Shown here piece after piece: positions 1-11,989 of a stretch of 64,000 nt of DNA. Position numbers and translations under genes: made by a program. The notes under the pieces are model-generated. The model had not been told where the DNA came from, searched no databases, and worked only from the letters and a program-made list of their open reading frames with translations. Origin of the DNA: Cavia porcellus (lineage: Eukaryota > Chordata > Mammalia > Rodentia > Caviidae); assembly GCF_034190915.1 (NCBI RefSeq), contig NW_026947490.1, positions 67,383,494 through 67,447,493 of the forward strand. Reading direction: 5' to 3'. Numbering within the stretch: the first letter of the stretch is position 1; each line of letters starts with the position of its first letter.

Positions 1-74
1 ATTTAACCATTGAAACATTTTGGGAAGTGCTCTTTCTGACCTTGCCTATACAATGACACAGTTGCTGGTATGCC

Positions 75-361
75 TGTCTTAGTCTGTCTGCACTGTTATA
101 ACAGAATTTAGACTGCACAGCTTATGACCAACAAAAGTTTACTTCTTATAGTTTTAGAGACTGAGAAGCCCGGGACAACGCTGTGAGCAAATCTGATATC
201 TTCCCAGAGCCAGCTGCTCACAGGCAGGGCCTGCTTGCTGGGCTCCAGTACAGCAGAAGGGGCCAACAAGCCTGCATAAAGGCTCTCTTTCTGCTCAGGA
301 AAGGACTTCAGGACTGAATCGCTTCCCAAAAGCCCACCATCTAGGACTATCCTTAATCATC
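75..361 (-). repeat. MaLR-type LTR relic (ERVL-MaLR)
   Basis: The plus strand opens TGTCTTAGTCTGTCTGC, then has a 'tataacagaattta' stretch and a 'gtttacttcttatagttttagagactgagaag' block. This is the reverse complement of the 3' part of MST/MLT1-like MaLR LTRs, where plus-sense copies end with 'gtgagcc...aataaacc...tattctgttatagca'. It is a solo, non-coding and diverged copy. The boundaries are approximate and no target duplication is visible. Confidence 0.6.
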
Positions 362-849
362 AGTTTGCAATGTACAGATCTCTATAAAAATGCATAGTAG
401 AAATTCATAGAAATGATTTTCTATTTTATTTTATACAAATGGTTTCTTATTCTTAAATGCAAGCTATACAGTCTTCAATATGTCTCAGAGAACTTTATAT
501 AGCATTAGTTTACCCTAACAGCTTCCAATTAGTGGCCACTTTTATTACTGGTTTTGTATTTACATCATTCATGCTACAGTGAACCTCTGCATTCATAATT
601 CCTTGTGTGCACTGCAGAAATTTCTATTACAGATGGCAATCAGCTTTTCTCTCTCTCCTTGCATTTCCTTCCTCTATCTACCTCCCCACCCCATTTTGAG
701 TTTTGATCTGTTACTGCTGTTGTACACCAGTGTAAACACGTAGTTTTTAATGTTGATTTTACATTCTGCCTCTCTGCTAAATTTCCACATTAGCTTTAAT
801 ACCCTGTCTTATGACTTTTCTTGCATATCTAAGTAGACATATTTTAATG

Positions 850-1046
850 CACTACTAGGGATTGAACCCAGGGCCGAACAGTTAAACTCCCTAAGATAAA
901 TCCCTGGGCATCTTTTTTTTTTTTTTTGCTTTGAGACAAGATCTTGCTAAATCACTAAGTTGCCCAAGCTGAGCTCCAACTTGTGATCCTCCTGTCTCAT
1001 CCTTCTAGAGTGCTAGGACTACAGGGCTACTACCATGTTCAGCAAA
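850..1046 (-). repeat. B1-dID composite SINE
   Basis: Read on the minus strand, a 7SL-derived B1-like part (plus-strand 928-1046, with 'gagacaagatcttgctaa' and 'tgatcctcctgtctcatcc') is followed by an A-run (T-run at 913-927) and then an ID-like, tRNA-derived part (850-912, plus-strand 'gggattgaacccaggg'). This order, B1 then ID, is the composite SINE type known from squirrel relatives. The sequence is diverged. Confidence 0.75.
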
Positions 1047-2319
1047 ACAGACTGATTCTTCTTTTTTTTTTTTTTAATTCAGTGTTATTTTTCTACAGTT
1101 ATTTTTCTATTTTTCTTTACTAACAGTTGTCATATACTGGGTAGAGAGCAGACCAAAGAAATTTCCAATCCTCTAACAAATGAGAGAAAATGAAGAGGCT
1201 AGACCAATAGAGTGGTGAGATCTTATCACATTAGGTATAAGTAAGCTCCTCTCCTGAGAGCGTGAGAAGAAAAAACAGCACCATGGCTTCAAGGTCTAGA
1301 CAGGTGAGTGGAAGTGATAATAAGGGAAATGTTGAGGACACTTAAACGTTTGCAAAGTTTGGGGCAACCAGAGAAGAAAGCAAGCCCAAACACAGAGATA
1401 CTAACTTAGGAATCTTGTTCAGACATTTATAATTTGCCTGAGCACTTGTGGCTTTCCTGGTGGCGTTGACTGAAATGTGGTTGGTTAGCTGAGGAGTGGG
1501 GAATATCTCTTAGTAGCCTGCTTTCATGGCCTGTACGTACAGCAGACAGCATTAAATGTGTATTTCAATATAAAGCAATACACGTAAGTCACTGCTGCTC
1601 TACATGGCTGTTAGAGGAGACAAAATCTTCTGGACTTGAGTCTCCTACAGCAGAGTGGAGCACTAAGTGGATGTCTGGACTGAGGACTAAACTTCCAATA
1701 AAATGGGGAGATTCTCTTGGGCTTAAGTGGAAGAACCAAGTGTAAGGAGCAGAGGGCGAGAAGAATGAATGATTCACCATATTCCAGGCATCCTGGGGTG
1801 ATCTCTAAGTCCAGAAACCTCAGTGGCTTAGTGCAGAGGTTTTATTCCCGCTTGCATCTGGTAGGCACAATGTCTTTGCAGGTCCCCTCTCCTCCACTGG
1901 TGAGTCAGGGACCTGGACTAACCCTGTCTTGGATATGGAACACTCAGATGTGGCTTCTGTGGCTGCTAAGTCAGGGAAAGAGTGTATTATGTTCAGCCCT
2001 AAGATTTCTACGAATCCTCTCTGGGCATGGTTTATGATCCGCAGGACTCTGGCATTGCATAGGTGAGGACCAGTCACCTATGCAATGGAAGAGGAGTGTG
2101 GAAATGTACTCAATCTACATACTCAGGAAGAGGAAGATTAAACAAATTAGGGAGCACACACTGTTGTCCTTGTCACAAGGAGATACAAAAAAATTGCATC
2201 ACATCATAGGAAGACTATCTGAACAGGTTTTAAATTACTCCTTGCCTTAAGAAATTAATAACAGTTTCTTTGTGCCCCGCTTGCAAGTTTTGTTCTACTA
2301 TATTATCAAAAACATGATC
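1047..2319. other. Mostly unassigned; possible ancient repeat at 1800-2010
   Basis: No gene is recognised. A T-run lies at 1062-1074. At about 1800-2010 ('cagtggcttagtgcagaggttttatt', 'gtgagtcagggacctggac', 'gtggcttctg') the text resembles an ancient mammalian repeat class whose name I cannot give with confidence. Short open frames on both strands here show no recognisable protein features. Confidence 0.4.
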
Positions 2320-5300
2320 AAATAAGCAACAAAACAATTATAACACAAGACTTTAATATCTCATTGTCACAAAAAGATAGATCAACTAAACAAAAAAGTC
2401 AGCAAAGAAATATCAGAACTGAGCCAAACCTACGAACAAATGGACTTAATAGACATTTTTAGTGTTCCACCATCATCATCAGGATACACATTCTTCTCAG
2501 CAGCACATGGCACATTTTCTAAAATAGACCATACACTAGCCCAAATAATATGCTTAAGTAAATGCAAAGGAGTTGAAATTATTCCATGCGTATTATCTGG
2601 CCATTGTGCAATTAAAATGGAAATTAATAGCAAAACAAACTCTAAAAATTCCATAAACACATGGAAATTAAATAACACCCTCCTAAACAACCAGTGGGTC
2701 ACAGATGAAATTAAAGAAGAACTTAAACAATTTCTACAACTAAATGAGACTGCAGATACAACTTCCTGGAACTTATGGGACGCAATGAAGGCAGTCCTAA
2801 GAGGTAAATTTGTAGTGGTAAATTCTCACATCAGGAAAACAGAATAAGCAAAAATAACTTAATGTTGCACCTCAAGGGTCTAGAAAAAGAAGAGCAAGTC
2901 AAGCCCAAATCCCATACACATGAAGAAATTAAGATGAAAGAAATTAAGATGAGGACAGAAATTAATGCAATGGAGACTAAGAAAATGATACAAAGAATTA
3001 ATGAATCAAAGAGTTGGTCCTTTGAAAGCATAACTAAATTTGATAAATGCTTAGCCAGCGGTATCAAAAAAAATAGGAAAGAAGACTCAAATTTATGCAA
3101 TGAGCAGTGAAATGGGTAAAATCACTACAGATCCTATAAAAGTTTACCTACTTTGAAAACCTTTACTCTCATAAAATGGAAAACACAAAAGAAATGGACA
3201 GATTCCTAGATGTGTATGAATTAACAAAGCTGAATCAGTAAGATATAAAAATTTTGAGTAACCCAGTTTCAGTTAATAAGATTGAAAGTGTAATTAAAAA
3301 CTTACCAACAAAAAAAGTCCAGGTCCTGACGGATTCACTGCTGAATTCTACAAGAAATTTAGAGAGAATATAATGTCAGTACTCCTCAAAATCCTTAATG
3401 AAATTGAAAAGGAAGCAATACTCCCTAATCATTCTTGGAGGCAATTATTGCCCTGACACAAAAAACAGAGAAAGACCCACTCAGAAAAGAGAACTACAGG
3501 CCAATCTCTCTAGATACAAAAATCCTCAGTAGTAAACAGAATGCAGCAAATTATCAAGAAGATGATATACCATTACCAATGGGAATTCATCCCAGTAATT
3601 CAGGGATAGTTCAACATATGCAAATAGATGAACCTAGCACATGATATCAACAGAACCAAAGACAAAAATAACGTGATCATCTCAACAGATGCAGGAAAAT
3701 CTTTTGATAAAGTCCAACACTCATTCATGATAAAAAAAAAAAACAGAAAATCAGAATAAATTATCTCTAATTCAAGCTGATAAAAGCATCTCTGACAAAC
3801 CAACAACCAACATCATACTAAATGGACAAAAACTGAAAGTTTGCACTCTAAATCAGGAACAAGACAAAGGTGTCCACTATCATCATCCTACTCAATATAG
3901 TTCTGGAAACATTAGCCAGAGCAATTAGACAAGAGAAATAAAAGTAATAAGGATAGACAATCAAGAAGTTAAATTATCATTAATTACAGATGACATGATA
4001 CTCTACATAGAAGATCCCAAAAACTCCACTAAAAGATTTCTAGATGTAATAACCAAATTCAGTAACATAGCTAGATACAAAGCCAACATTCAAAATCAAC
4101 AGCATTCCTGTATACAAACAAAAAACTCACAGAAAGAGATATCAGAGAAATCATAGCCTTCACAATAACATCCCCCCAAAATGAAATCCTTACAAATCAA
4201 TCTAATAAGAAAGTAAAAGATCTTTACACTGAAAATTATACTACTCTGCAAAAGGAGATTGAAGAGGATACAAGAAAATGGAAAGATATCCCTCGGTAAT
4301 GGACAGCAAGAATCAACATGGTGAAAGTGGCCATACTCCCAAAACTGTTATACAGATTTAATACAATATCAATCAAAACACTATTAGTACACCTCACACA
4401 ACTAGAGAAAACATTCCTCAAATTCATTTAGAACCAGAAGAGACTTACAATAGCAAAAGCAAAGCAAGGGACATCATAATCCTTGACTTGAAATTATACT
4501 ACAAACCTACCATGATAAAACCAGCAAGGTACCAGAAAAAAGCAGACCCAAGAGTCAGTGGATCAGATTAGAAAGGTCAGACAAAACCATCAATACACTC
4601 AACCACTTATCTTTGACAAAGAGGCCAAACATGTTCATTGGAAGAAAGATAGATTCTTTAACAAAAGGTGCTGGAAAAACTGGCTCTGTATATGCTAAAG
4701 ACTAATAGTAGACCATGTACTAAACTAAAGTCAAAGTGGATCAAAGATCTAAATACTAAAATAGGAATACTAAATCAACTGGAAGAGAAAGTAGGCAGAA
4801 ATCTTGAAGACATAGGTGTAGGCAGAGAGTTCATGAACAAGAACCAAACTGTACAGAAAATACTTCAAAGAATCAAAAACTGGATCTCATCTCATTAGAA
4901 AGCTTTTGCACATCAAAAGAAATCACCAGCAGAGTACAACACCAACCCACAGAGTGGCAAAAAATTTTAGCCAACTGCCCCTCGGACAAAGGACTTCTAT
5001 CTAGAACATATAAAAAAATCGAAAACAAGTCAGGCCCCTCAAATTCAAAGATCCAATTCAAAACTGGGCATCTGAGATGAATACACACTTCTCAGATGAA
5101 GAAATACAAACGGCAAATAAATATATGAAAAAATGTTCAGCATCATTGGTCATTCAGGAGACATAAATTAAAACAACACTGAGATTCCATCTCACTCCAG
5201 AAAGAATGGCTATCATCAAGAAATCAACCAATGCAAACACAGGAGGGGCTGTAGGGAAAAGGAACTCTTCTTTACTGTTGGTGGGAGTGTAGACTGGTGC

Positions 5301-5680
5301 AACCAGTGTGGAAATCAGTGTGGCAATTCCTCAAAAATTTAGGATTAGAGATTCTATTCAACCCAGCTGTTCTCATGCTGGGTATTTCCCCATGAGAATT
5401 TAAAACATCAGACTACAGTGATACATGTGCACTCATGTTTATAGCAGCACAATTTGCAATACTTATGTCTTGGAAACAACCCAAACTCCCATTAACTGAT
5501 AAATGGATAAAAAGAGGTGTGGTATTTTTATATAAATACTATTTCAGCAACAAGAATGATCAACTTGAGACTTCTATAGGTAAATGGATGCAACTTGAGA
5601 CCATACACATAAGTGAAATAAATCAGACTCACATGTGTAAACATTTTAGTTGTCTCCCTAGTATGAGAAGCTGAAAGAGT
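2320..5680 (+). pseudogene. L1 ORF2 remnant (endonuclease-reverse transcriptase)
   Basis: ORF2p normally nicks target DNA and reverse-transcribes L1 RNA. Here the frame is broken into pieces at 2440-2847, 2862-3110, 3435-3644, 4668-4898 and 5435-5674. Readable landmarks are the endonuclease stretch MDLIDIFSVP near 2440, the reverse transcriptase fragment [15 protein letters not shown] near 3495, and the active-site box at 3983-3994, which reads I-T-D-D where L1 normally has F-A-D-D. Both aspartates survive, but frameshifts and stops make it non-functional. Confidence 0.9.
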
Positions 5681-5756
5681 AAATAGGATTTAAAATGTAC
5701 AGTAGGTGCTGTGAAATGGGAAGAAACTGCTCAAAAGGAAAGAGACTGGGATGAGA

Positions 5757-5822
5757 GAAAGAAGGAAAGAAGGAAGGGAAAAGGAAAAATAGATATGTGT
5801 GTGTGTATATACACATACATAC
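5757..5822. repeat. Purine-rich and (TG)n simple repeat in L1 3'UTR
   Basis: A GAAA/GGAA-rich run is followed by a short TGTGTG and TACATACA tract. It sits inside the L1 3'UTR, where G/A-rich runs are common. Confidence 0.7.
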
Positions 5823-6009
5823 ATGATACTTAAGATAATTACACTACTAAATTCTGTTCATTGAGAAGAACTGTTTATGCTTGTATTGTTTGATCACTTT
5901 TTCATGCCTATATCTTGAGCAACTACTTTGAAGACAATAATATGCAATGTTAATCTCCTACTGTCTTGTTTTGAAATTTTGCATCATTGGCTTTCCTCTT
6001 TAAAAAAAA

Positions 6010-6829
6010 TGTAGGCTTGACACCTGGAAAAGTTCATTCCATTAGCACCTGGACGCCAAGTACCTTGGAAGCAATTAAGATCAGAGAGCTCTCTCATGGA
6101 TTTTTAGCCAGTCATTTGGAAAACACTTTGGTTCCTGAAGAGACAGCAAAGATAAAGATCTATGTATGACATTCCTCCTCTTAGGCACATTCGATGGCCT
6201 TTCCAGGTCAGGAAAAATGAGTGGCCCTGTCTAAAACCACCCACCACGTCACTGTGCCAAAGCAGATGGGGGTATATCTGAGGCCGCTTGTGTTTTTCCT
6301 GTGCACACACAAGGTCAAAAGATCTTCCCATTAGCCCACAGATTCCTTGCAGGTAGGCATTCGACTAGGGTAGGGGTGGCTAACACAGGTCAAGAAATCT
6401 GACCAAATCTCCCAGCCCAGAATTCTTCTTAAGCCCAATCAGCAGAACAGATGTGGTTCGCCCATTAGCCTTTATTGGTTGTAATTACCTACTAATGTGC
6501 CCCTTAGGGATTTAGAGACATATGAACCCCAGCCCGGCACCAAAACCAAATTAGAAAGGCTGTGCTCTCACCATACCAAGGATTCCACTTTCCTCGTCCT
6601 GTTTTTATAAAAGACAAACTGACTTGAATTCAATTCAATGAAGGTGACAGCCTACAGCGGGTGTATGCCATATGAATTCTACATCTGAAATGTCCTTCAT
6701 TTCTAAAATGCAATCTGCTCTAACCCTAAGACTTCCAGGAACAAGTTTCATGTTGTGGAAGGAAGTACCTCTTAGAGATGCACCAACCCCATTCTGCTCT
6801 GCTACCTCTCATTTATTAGTGAAGGGACT
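6010..6829. other. Single-copy sequence, nothing assigned
   Basis: No repeat family, gene or RNA is recognised. Short open frames (such as 60 codons at 5987-6169) begin in repeat sequence or lack domain features. Confidence 0.5.
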
Positions 6830-6960
6830 TTCAGGAATCACTGAGCCTCTCTTATCTCTGTTTCTTCGTCTGTAGAATGGGTTGATGAGGAAGTGGCTAG
6901 AAAGGTGGCTACTTTGAGCACCGAGATAACAATCTGAAGTACCTGGCACATGATAAAGCT
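6830..6960 (+). repeat. MIR SINE relic
   Basis: 'tctgtttcttcgtctgtagaatgg' followed by 'gaagtacctggcacatgataaa' matches the order of the MIR core and 3' end. It is ancient and diverged. Confidence 0.75.
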
Positions 6961-7603
6961 TGGAAAAATCAATTTCCCTTCTCCACTCCCTCTCCTACAT
7001 CTGGCAAGTGTTCTTTTAATTATTTACTACGCTCAACCTATTCTTGCTTCTAACTGTCTTCTACCACCTCAGGCGTGGCAGCCCTTAATGGCCACTACAA
7101 ACAGCAAAAGCAAAAGCAAAAGAGAAAGAAACACCTTCTTCCTGCCATTACATCATATCCTGGCTCCACCCCTAAGCCCCACCACCAATCCCAGCAGTAG
7201 ACAGTGAACCAATCATAAACACTAGATTTGGTTATGTCCATAACTGTATGAGGCTTGGGAGCCACTGACATAAACCATGACAATATACTTCTAAATGACC
7301 AATGATTCAAAGAATTATCAAAATAAATATTTAAAATATATAAAAATTAAATTAAAATACAGCATAATAAAATGTGGTGATTTATCTAAAATACTTCTGA
7401 GAGAAAAATTTACTTTAAACATTTACATTAGAAAAGAAAAAGTGCCTTGAATCAAAAATAATAGTTCTTATCTCAAGAAACTAGAAGAAAGACAAAATAA
7501 ATCCAAAGCCAGCAGAAGGAAGAAAATGATAAAAATTAAAAACAGAAATAAACAAAATGGAAAACAAGGAAATGATAGAGAAAATTAATGCAATGAAAAC
7601 TGT

Positions 7604-7694
7604 TCCTGGGCAGAGGAAGTAGATCATTGGTAGGACACTCACCTAGCATCCATGAGGCCCTAGGTTCCATCCCAGCACCTCATACACACACTCT
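7604..7694 (+). repeat. ID SINE
   Basis: 'cattggtaggacactcacctagcatcc' and 'aggttccatcccagcacc' match a tRNA-derived ID element with a degenerate A box and B box. It lies inside the older L1, whose text resumes at about 7715 with the gene body in register. Confidence 0.75.
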
Positions 7695-8347
7695 AAAGAA
7701 GGGGTCCTATGAGGAAGGGTCCTCTAGTAAGACTGGCAAAGATAAAGAGAGAGAAGACACAAATTACCAACATCTGGAATGAAACTGGAAACCACAAAAG
7801 ATTCTGTCACCAGTGAAAACAAAATTAAAGAGGTTAAAACGAATTTATATTCACAAACTTAACACCTGAGAAGAAACAGACCAATTCCTTAAAAACAATG
7901 AACTGTCACAACTCAGCCCAGGTGAAATAGACATTAAGTCACATAACAATAAGATGAATTGACTTCATAATTTAAAAGTATTTGGAGAATAGTTTTAGTG
8001 GGTACTTTCATCAGGCTTTTAAAGAATTCACACAAGCTTTATAAAGTCCTCCAGGAAACTGAAAAGAATGGATTAAGTTCCACTTTAATTGTATGAGCTA
8101 CATATTATCCTGATACCAAAAATAGACAAACACAGGAGAAGGACCTAAAATTACAGAGCACTACCTCATCTACATCTAAATATAAAAATCCTCTAAAGTG
8201 TTGGCAGGTCAAATCCAGAAAAGCAGGAAAAGGATAGTATACAATAAACACATGGAACTTTTTTTCAACAATGCAAGACTGGTTCAATACCTGAGAACTC
8301 TTCGGTGTAAACTGTAATAATACTGCCAAACTAAAGGAGAAAAATCA

Positions 8348-8652
8348 GCCCAGCTCAGTGTTGTCCCCACTCTTGCCCTGTACTGTGGGAAGCTGAGGCG
8401 GAAGAATCACAAATTCAAGCCCAGCCTGGGAAAATTAGAGACTTAGTGAGGCTCTGTATCCAAGAATGGAAAAGGGGCTACAGATGTATCTCAGTAGAAA
8501 GCCTCAGGTTCAATCCTCAGTGCGAGTGATGAAGGAGGAGGAGAAGGATGCCATAGAGAGACGGAGAAAAAAGGGTGGAAAGAGGGAAGCAGGAGGAGGA
8601 GGGAGGAAAGAAAGGGCGTGTAGAAGAGCAGGAGAGATGAGGAAGAAGAATC
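8348..8652 (+). repeat. B1-dID composite SINE with expanded purine tail
   Basis: A B1-like unit (8348-8462, 'tactgtgggaagctgagg') is followed by an ID-like unit (8464-8528, 'gatgtatctcag...ggttcaatcctcag') and then about 120 bp of GGA/GAA-rich sequence that looks like an expanded tail. It interrupts the older L1. A 101-codon open frame starting at 8466 is made of SINE and purine repeat and is not a gene. Confidence 0.8.
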
Positions 8653-9215
8653 ATGTTATATTAAAGACTGCAGAAAGAAGATTTGACAATATTCAAGAGA
8701 GTTACGATTTTTTAAACCTCAGCAAATTGGGAATAGGGATCAACTTCCTTATCCTTATGAAGAGCACCTAAAAATTCTTATGGGTATTATGTCTGGTATC
8801 AGGCTTAGTGAAAGGCTGAATATCTTTTTTGCCAAGATCAGGAACGGGACAAGGGTGTCAGCATTCACCACAGTGATTTCTCCAGATGTTGGAAATTCTA
8901 GCTGCCATTATAAGGCAAGAAAGAGACTGCAGAGCATAAAAACTGGAGTGGAAAGGACTAGGCTTTCTAGTTTTGGGTGAAATGATTGTGTACATGGAAA
9001 ATCCTCAAGGAATCTACAAAAAGACTTCTAAAAAGAATAAGCAAGTTTATTAAGATCACAAGATACCAGATCACCAAAACAGCAACTTCATTTGTATGTA
9101 GTAACAACCAAGTTCAAAATGAAATCTTAAAATGTACTCTTTCCTGCAATTATTCTAAAGAAAATGAAATATTTAAATACAAGTTTAACAAAACATGTAA
9201 AGATTGAGTATTCTG

Positions 9216-9394
9216 TGTTTTGGTTTTTGTTTGGGTTTATTTGTTGCTTTGTCTTTTTGAGACAGGGTTTCAATATGCAGTTCAGGCTGGCCTTGAACTC
9301 ACTTTGTAGCCCAAACTGACCTCAAAATGACAACAATCCTCCTGCCTCAACCTCCTGAGTGTGCACATTATAGGCATGCACCACCATGTCCAGC
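9216..9394 (-). repeat. B1 SINE with target-site duplication
   Basis: The plus strand shows the reverse complement of B1 ('gagacagggtttcaatatgcag', 'aggctggccttgaact', 'caccaccatgtccag') with a T-rich tail on the left. It is flanked by AAGATTGAGTA(T/C)TCTG at 9200-9215 and 9395-9410, a 16-bp duplication with one mismatch. L1 sequence continues on both sides. Confidence 0.92.
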
Positions 9395-11041
9395 AAGATT
9401 GAGTACTCTGAAAGTTAGTGTTGATTTTAAGAAACTATAAAAGTCCCATGTATCTGGGGACACATACTGAGTTTATGAATTAGAAGACAATGCGGCAAAG
9501 TTCTCAACTCTCTCCCTGATCTACAGGTACAATGTGATTCCTACCACAATGGTAGGAAAAGTTGTATAAATAGACAGCCTTATTCTAAACATTGTGTGAA
9601 AGGAAAGAAGGATACCATAACAATTGTGAAAACAAAGACAAAGGCAGAGGAATTACTCTTTCCTGATAGTAAGGCTTGCTATACAGCTGTGGCAGTCACA
9701 TTAAGTGTGTTACTTCTGGAGGGACAGACACACAAACTGATGGAGAGAAAGAAGCAGCCCGAAATAAACCTATGCAGAAAGGCTCATTTAATTTTTAGCC
9801 CAGCAGAAAAGTAACTTAGTGGAGGAAAGGTAGCTTTCCTTAGAAATGATGTTACAAATTGGACATCCTTTGAGAAGAAAATGAACCTAAACTTACACAT
9901 AATTTATATTTTAAGTATTGAAAATGAATCATGCAGTTAGATGCAAAATGGAAAAACATAAAACTTTAATTTAGGAGAAAAATTCTTAAGACTTAAGAAG
10001 GACAAAGCAGAGTCCTTAGACTGACACCAAATTCATAAGCCATAAAATGTATAAATTAATACTTAACAAAACCTTAGAATTTTTCCCTGTGTAAGGCCCT
10101 GTTTAGATAAAAAGAAAATTACAGGCTTGGTGAAAATATCTGCATGTCACTAATTCAACAAAGAGTTTGCATCAACTATATAAATAATACTCAACGTTCA
10201 ATATCTTAAAACATTCAGTTAGCAAATGAACAAAAGTAACACACAGCCTCTCACTAGGAGATATGTAGGTAGCAAAAATGCCCAGGAAAAGGATTCAGAG
10301 TCTGTCACACAGAAAAAGGAGATGCTTCCTGGGATCACAGTGCCATGTCACTATATACCTCGTTGAATGGTGAAATAGAAAATGATCACATCACCAAATG
10401 TTAACAAGCATGTGGAGAAACTTGGTTACTCATACACTGATATAGAATTGTAAATGGCACATTCACTCTAAAAAATTTTTAAGTATAAATGAACTTACCA
10501 TGCAGTGTAGTAATTCTATCTTTGGGCGTTTATCCAGATAAATAAAGTATATCTCCATGCAGAAACTTACACACAGATTTATAGCAGCATTTTTCATGAG
10601 AGTTGAAAACCGTTAACTACCTAAGTGTCCCTCGGGGAATGCATCACTGAACAAACTGGAACCTTAACACTGTGGAATACTACTCAGCAATGGAAACGAG
10701 CAGATGATTGATAAATGCAGCACACTGGATGGATTTCAAGAAAACTAGTTGAGTGAAAAAATCAATCTCAAAAAATGTACACGCTACATAATCCAATTGA
10801 TATGTGGAATAGTTCAATTAGAGAGGTGGACAGCTAATCAGTGTTTGCCATTGATTGGTGTTTTGGGGGGATGAGTGTTTTAGAAAGGGAGTAAATCTGA
10901 TTATGAAAAGATAAAATAGAGAAACTTGTGACAATCCCAGTTATGGATCTTGTTTGTGAAGGCAATTTCACAAAAAAACACCCATGAGAGAACTGCAAGG
11001 AGCTACACAATTGCACATACACATACACACGCATGCACATA

Positions 11042-11042
<1 letters not shown>

Positions 11043-11078
<36 letters not shown>
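11043..11078. repeat. (CA)n microsatellite
   Basis: An uninterrupted AC dinucleotide run lies in the 3'UTR of the older L1. Confidence 0.98.
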
Positions 11079-11080
<2 letters not shown>

Positions 11081-11484
11081 ATGTCAGTGCACGTATGTGA
11101 ATGCATAGTGTGTGAGGACTGAAATTTAAATACGCTCTTTGAATTACACTAGTGTCAATTTCCTCGTTTTGATATTGTGCTATAATCATGCAAGATGGGG
11201 AGATTGGATAAAGGCACTCTAGAACTTGCATATCTTTGCAATTTCCTGTGAGTCTACAATTATCATGAAATAAAGAGTTTAAATGTGTTACTTAAAATAT
11301 TTGCTTCTGAAAACAATCCATATTTTCTTGCCCTCTGTGCTTGTCATTGTTCTCCAGAAAGAACTGTCTACTCTTAGGACAAAGATAGGCAATAACAACA
11401 CAATAAAAAGGAAGAGATCTTGATATTATTTAGTTATTAATAACCTCAGTACATTTACCACTCACTTAAAAGTAATTTATCTGG

Positions 11485-11709
11485 TGTAGGTTGATAACTA
11501 TATTTCTAAGTTTTGGTTGGATCATTGAGCAGAACTGTTTGCAGTCTCACTGTTTGAATATCCACTTTGAATGATTTACTTTTGTAACTTGAACAACTAT
11601 TTCTAAGAGGACAATATGTAATCTATCAACTAGTGATTTCTTACTGTTTTTTTGAAATTATGTATTATTTCTACCCTTTTTCTGTTTTTTTCTTTATATT
11701 TAAATTTTA
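11485..11709 (+). mobile_element. Very short LINE-1 3' end with target-site duplication
   Basis: The text matches the last 225 bp or so of the L1 3'UTR seen at 33.6-33.85 kb ('cttgaacaactatttctaagaggacaatatgtaat', then 'ctagtgatttcttact'). It is flanked by AAAAG(T/C)AATTTATCTGG at 11468-11484 and 11710-11726, 17 bp with one mismatch. This is an extreme 5' truncation inserted just downstream of the older L1. Confidence 0.9.
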
Positions 11710-11779
11710 AAAAGCAATTTATCTGGCCCTGAATAAATTTTTAATAATCCAAACTTAGAGAAGTCTTCGGCATATCCCA

Positions 11780-11989
11780 TCGGTCTTCACTATGATCAGA
11801 ATCTGAATTATTGCCATGAGGTAAGCAGCCTTTTCTGCCACCTACTTTCTCCATGACGTATATTTCTACTGTAAGTCCAAAGTCAAGGAATGATGGACTG
11901 AAAACCCTGAAACCATGAGCCAACCTTTCCTTCCTTTAAACCAGTGGTCCCAGGTATTTTGCCACAGCAACAGAAAGTTGGCTAACACA
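11780..11989 (+). repeat. MaLR-type LTR, 3' part
   Basis: 'ttgccatgaggtaagcagcc', 'gaaaccatgagcc' and 'caggtattttgccacagcaacagaaag' follow the 3' half of rodent MaLR LTRs and end in CA at 11988-11989. The 5' half is missing. Confidence 0.78.

Larger units (their letters stand above)
2320..6009 (+). mobile_element. LINE-1, 5'-truncated, with 3'UTR
   Basis: The copy enters within the ORF2 endonuclease domain at about 2320. It runs through reverse transcriptase and the C-terminal region, then a 3'UTR, and ends in a short A-run at 6001-6009. The 3'UTR motif 'gagcaactactttgaagacaataatatg' recurs in related form at 11.6 and 33.7 kb, which ties the three together. There is no ORF1 or 5'UTR, as expected for truncated target-primed insertion. 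I could not see a target-site duplication. Confidence 0.93.
7320..11295 (+). mobile_element. Older LINE-1 (L1M-like), interrupted by three SINEs
   Basis: Stretches such as 'agagagaagacacaaattaccaacat' (7748 on) and 'tacatggaaaatcctcaaggaatct' (8993 on) follow ORF2 of older mammalian L1. Later text covers the C-terminal part ('cactgtggaatactactcagcaatgg' near 10670). The 3'UTR ends near 11295 with 'tctacaattatcatgaaataaa', typical of L1M ends. ORF2 is shredded, and the sequence around 8970-8995 aligned with the reverse transcriptase active-site box has lost it. An ID, a B1-dID and a B1 insert interrupt it, so it is older than all three. Confidence 0.88.

Noticed and set aside
8466..8771. 101-codon Lys/Arg/Glu-rich frame
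   Set aside because: It consists of an ID SINE and its purine-expanded tail.
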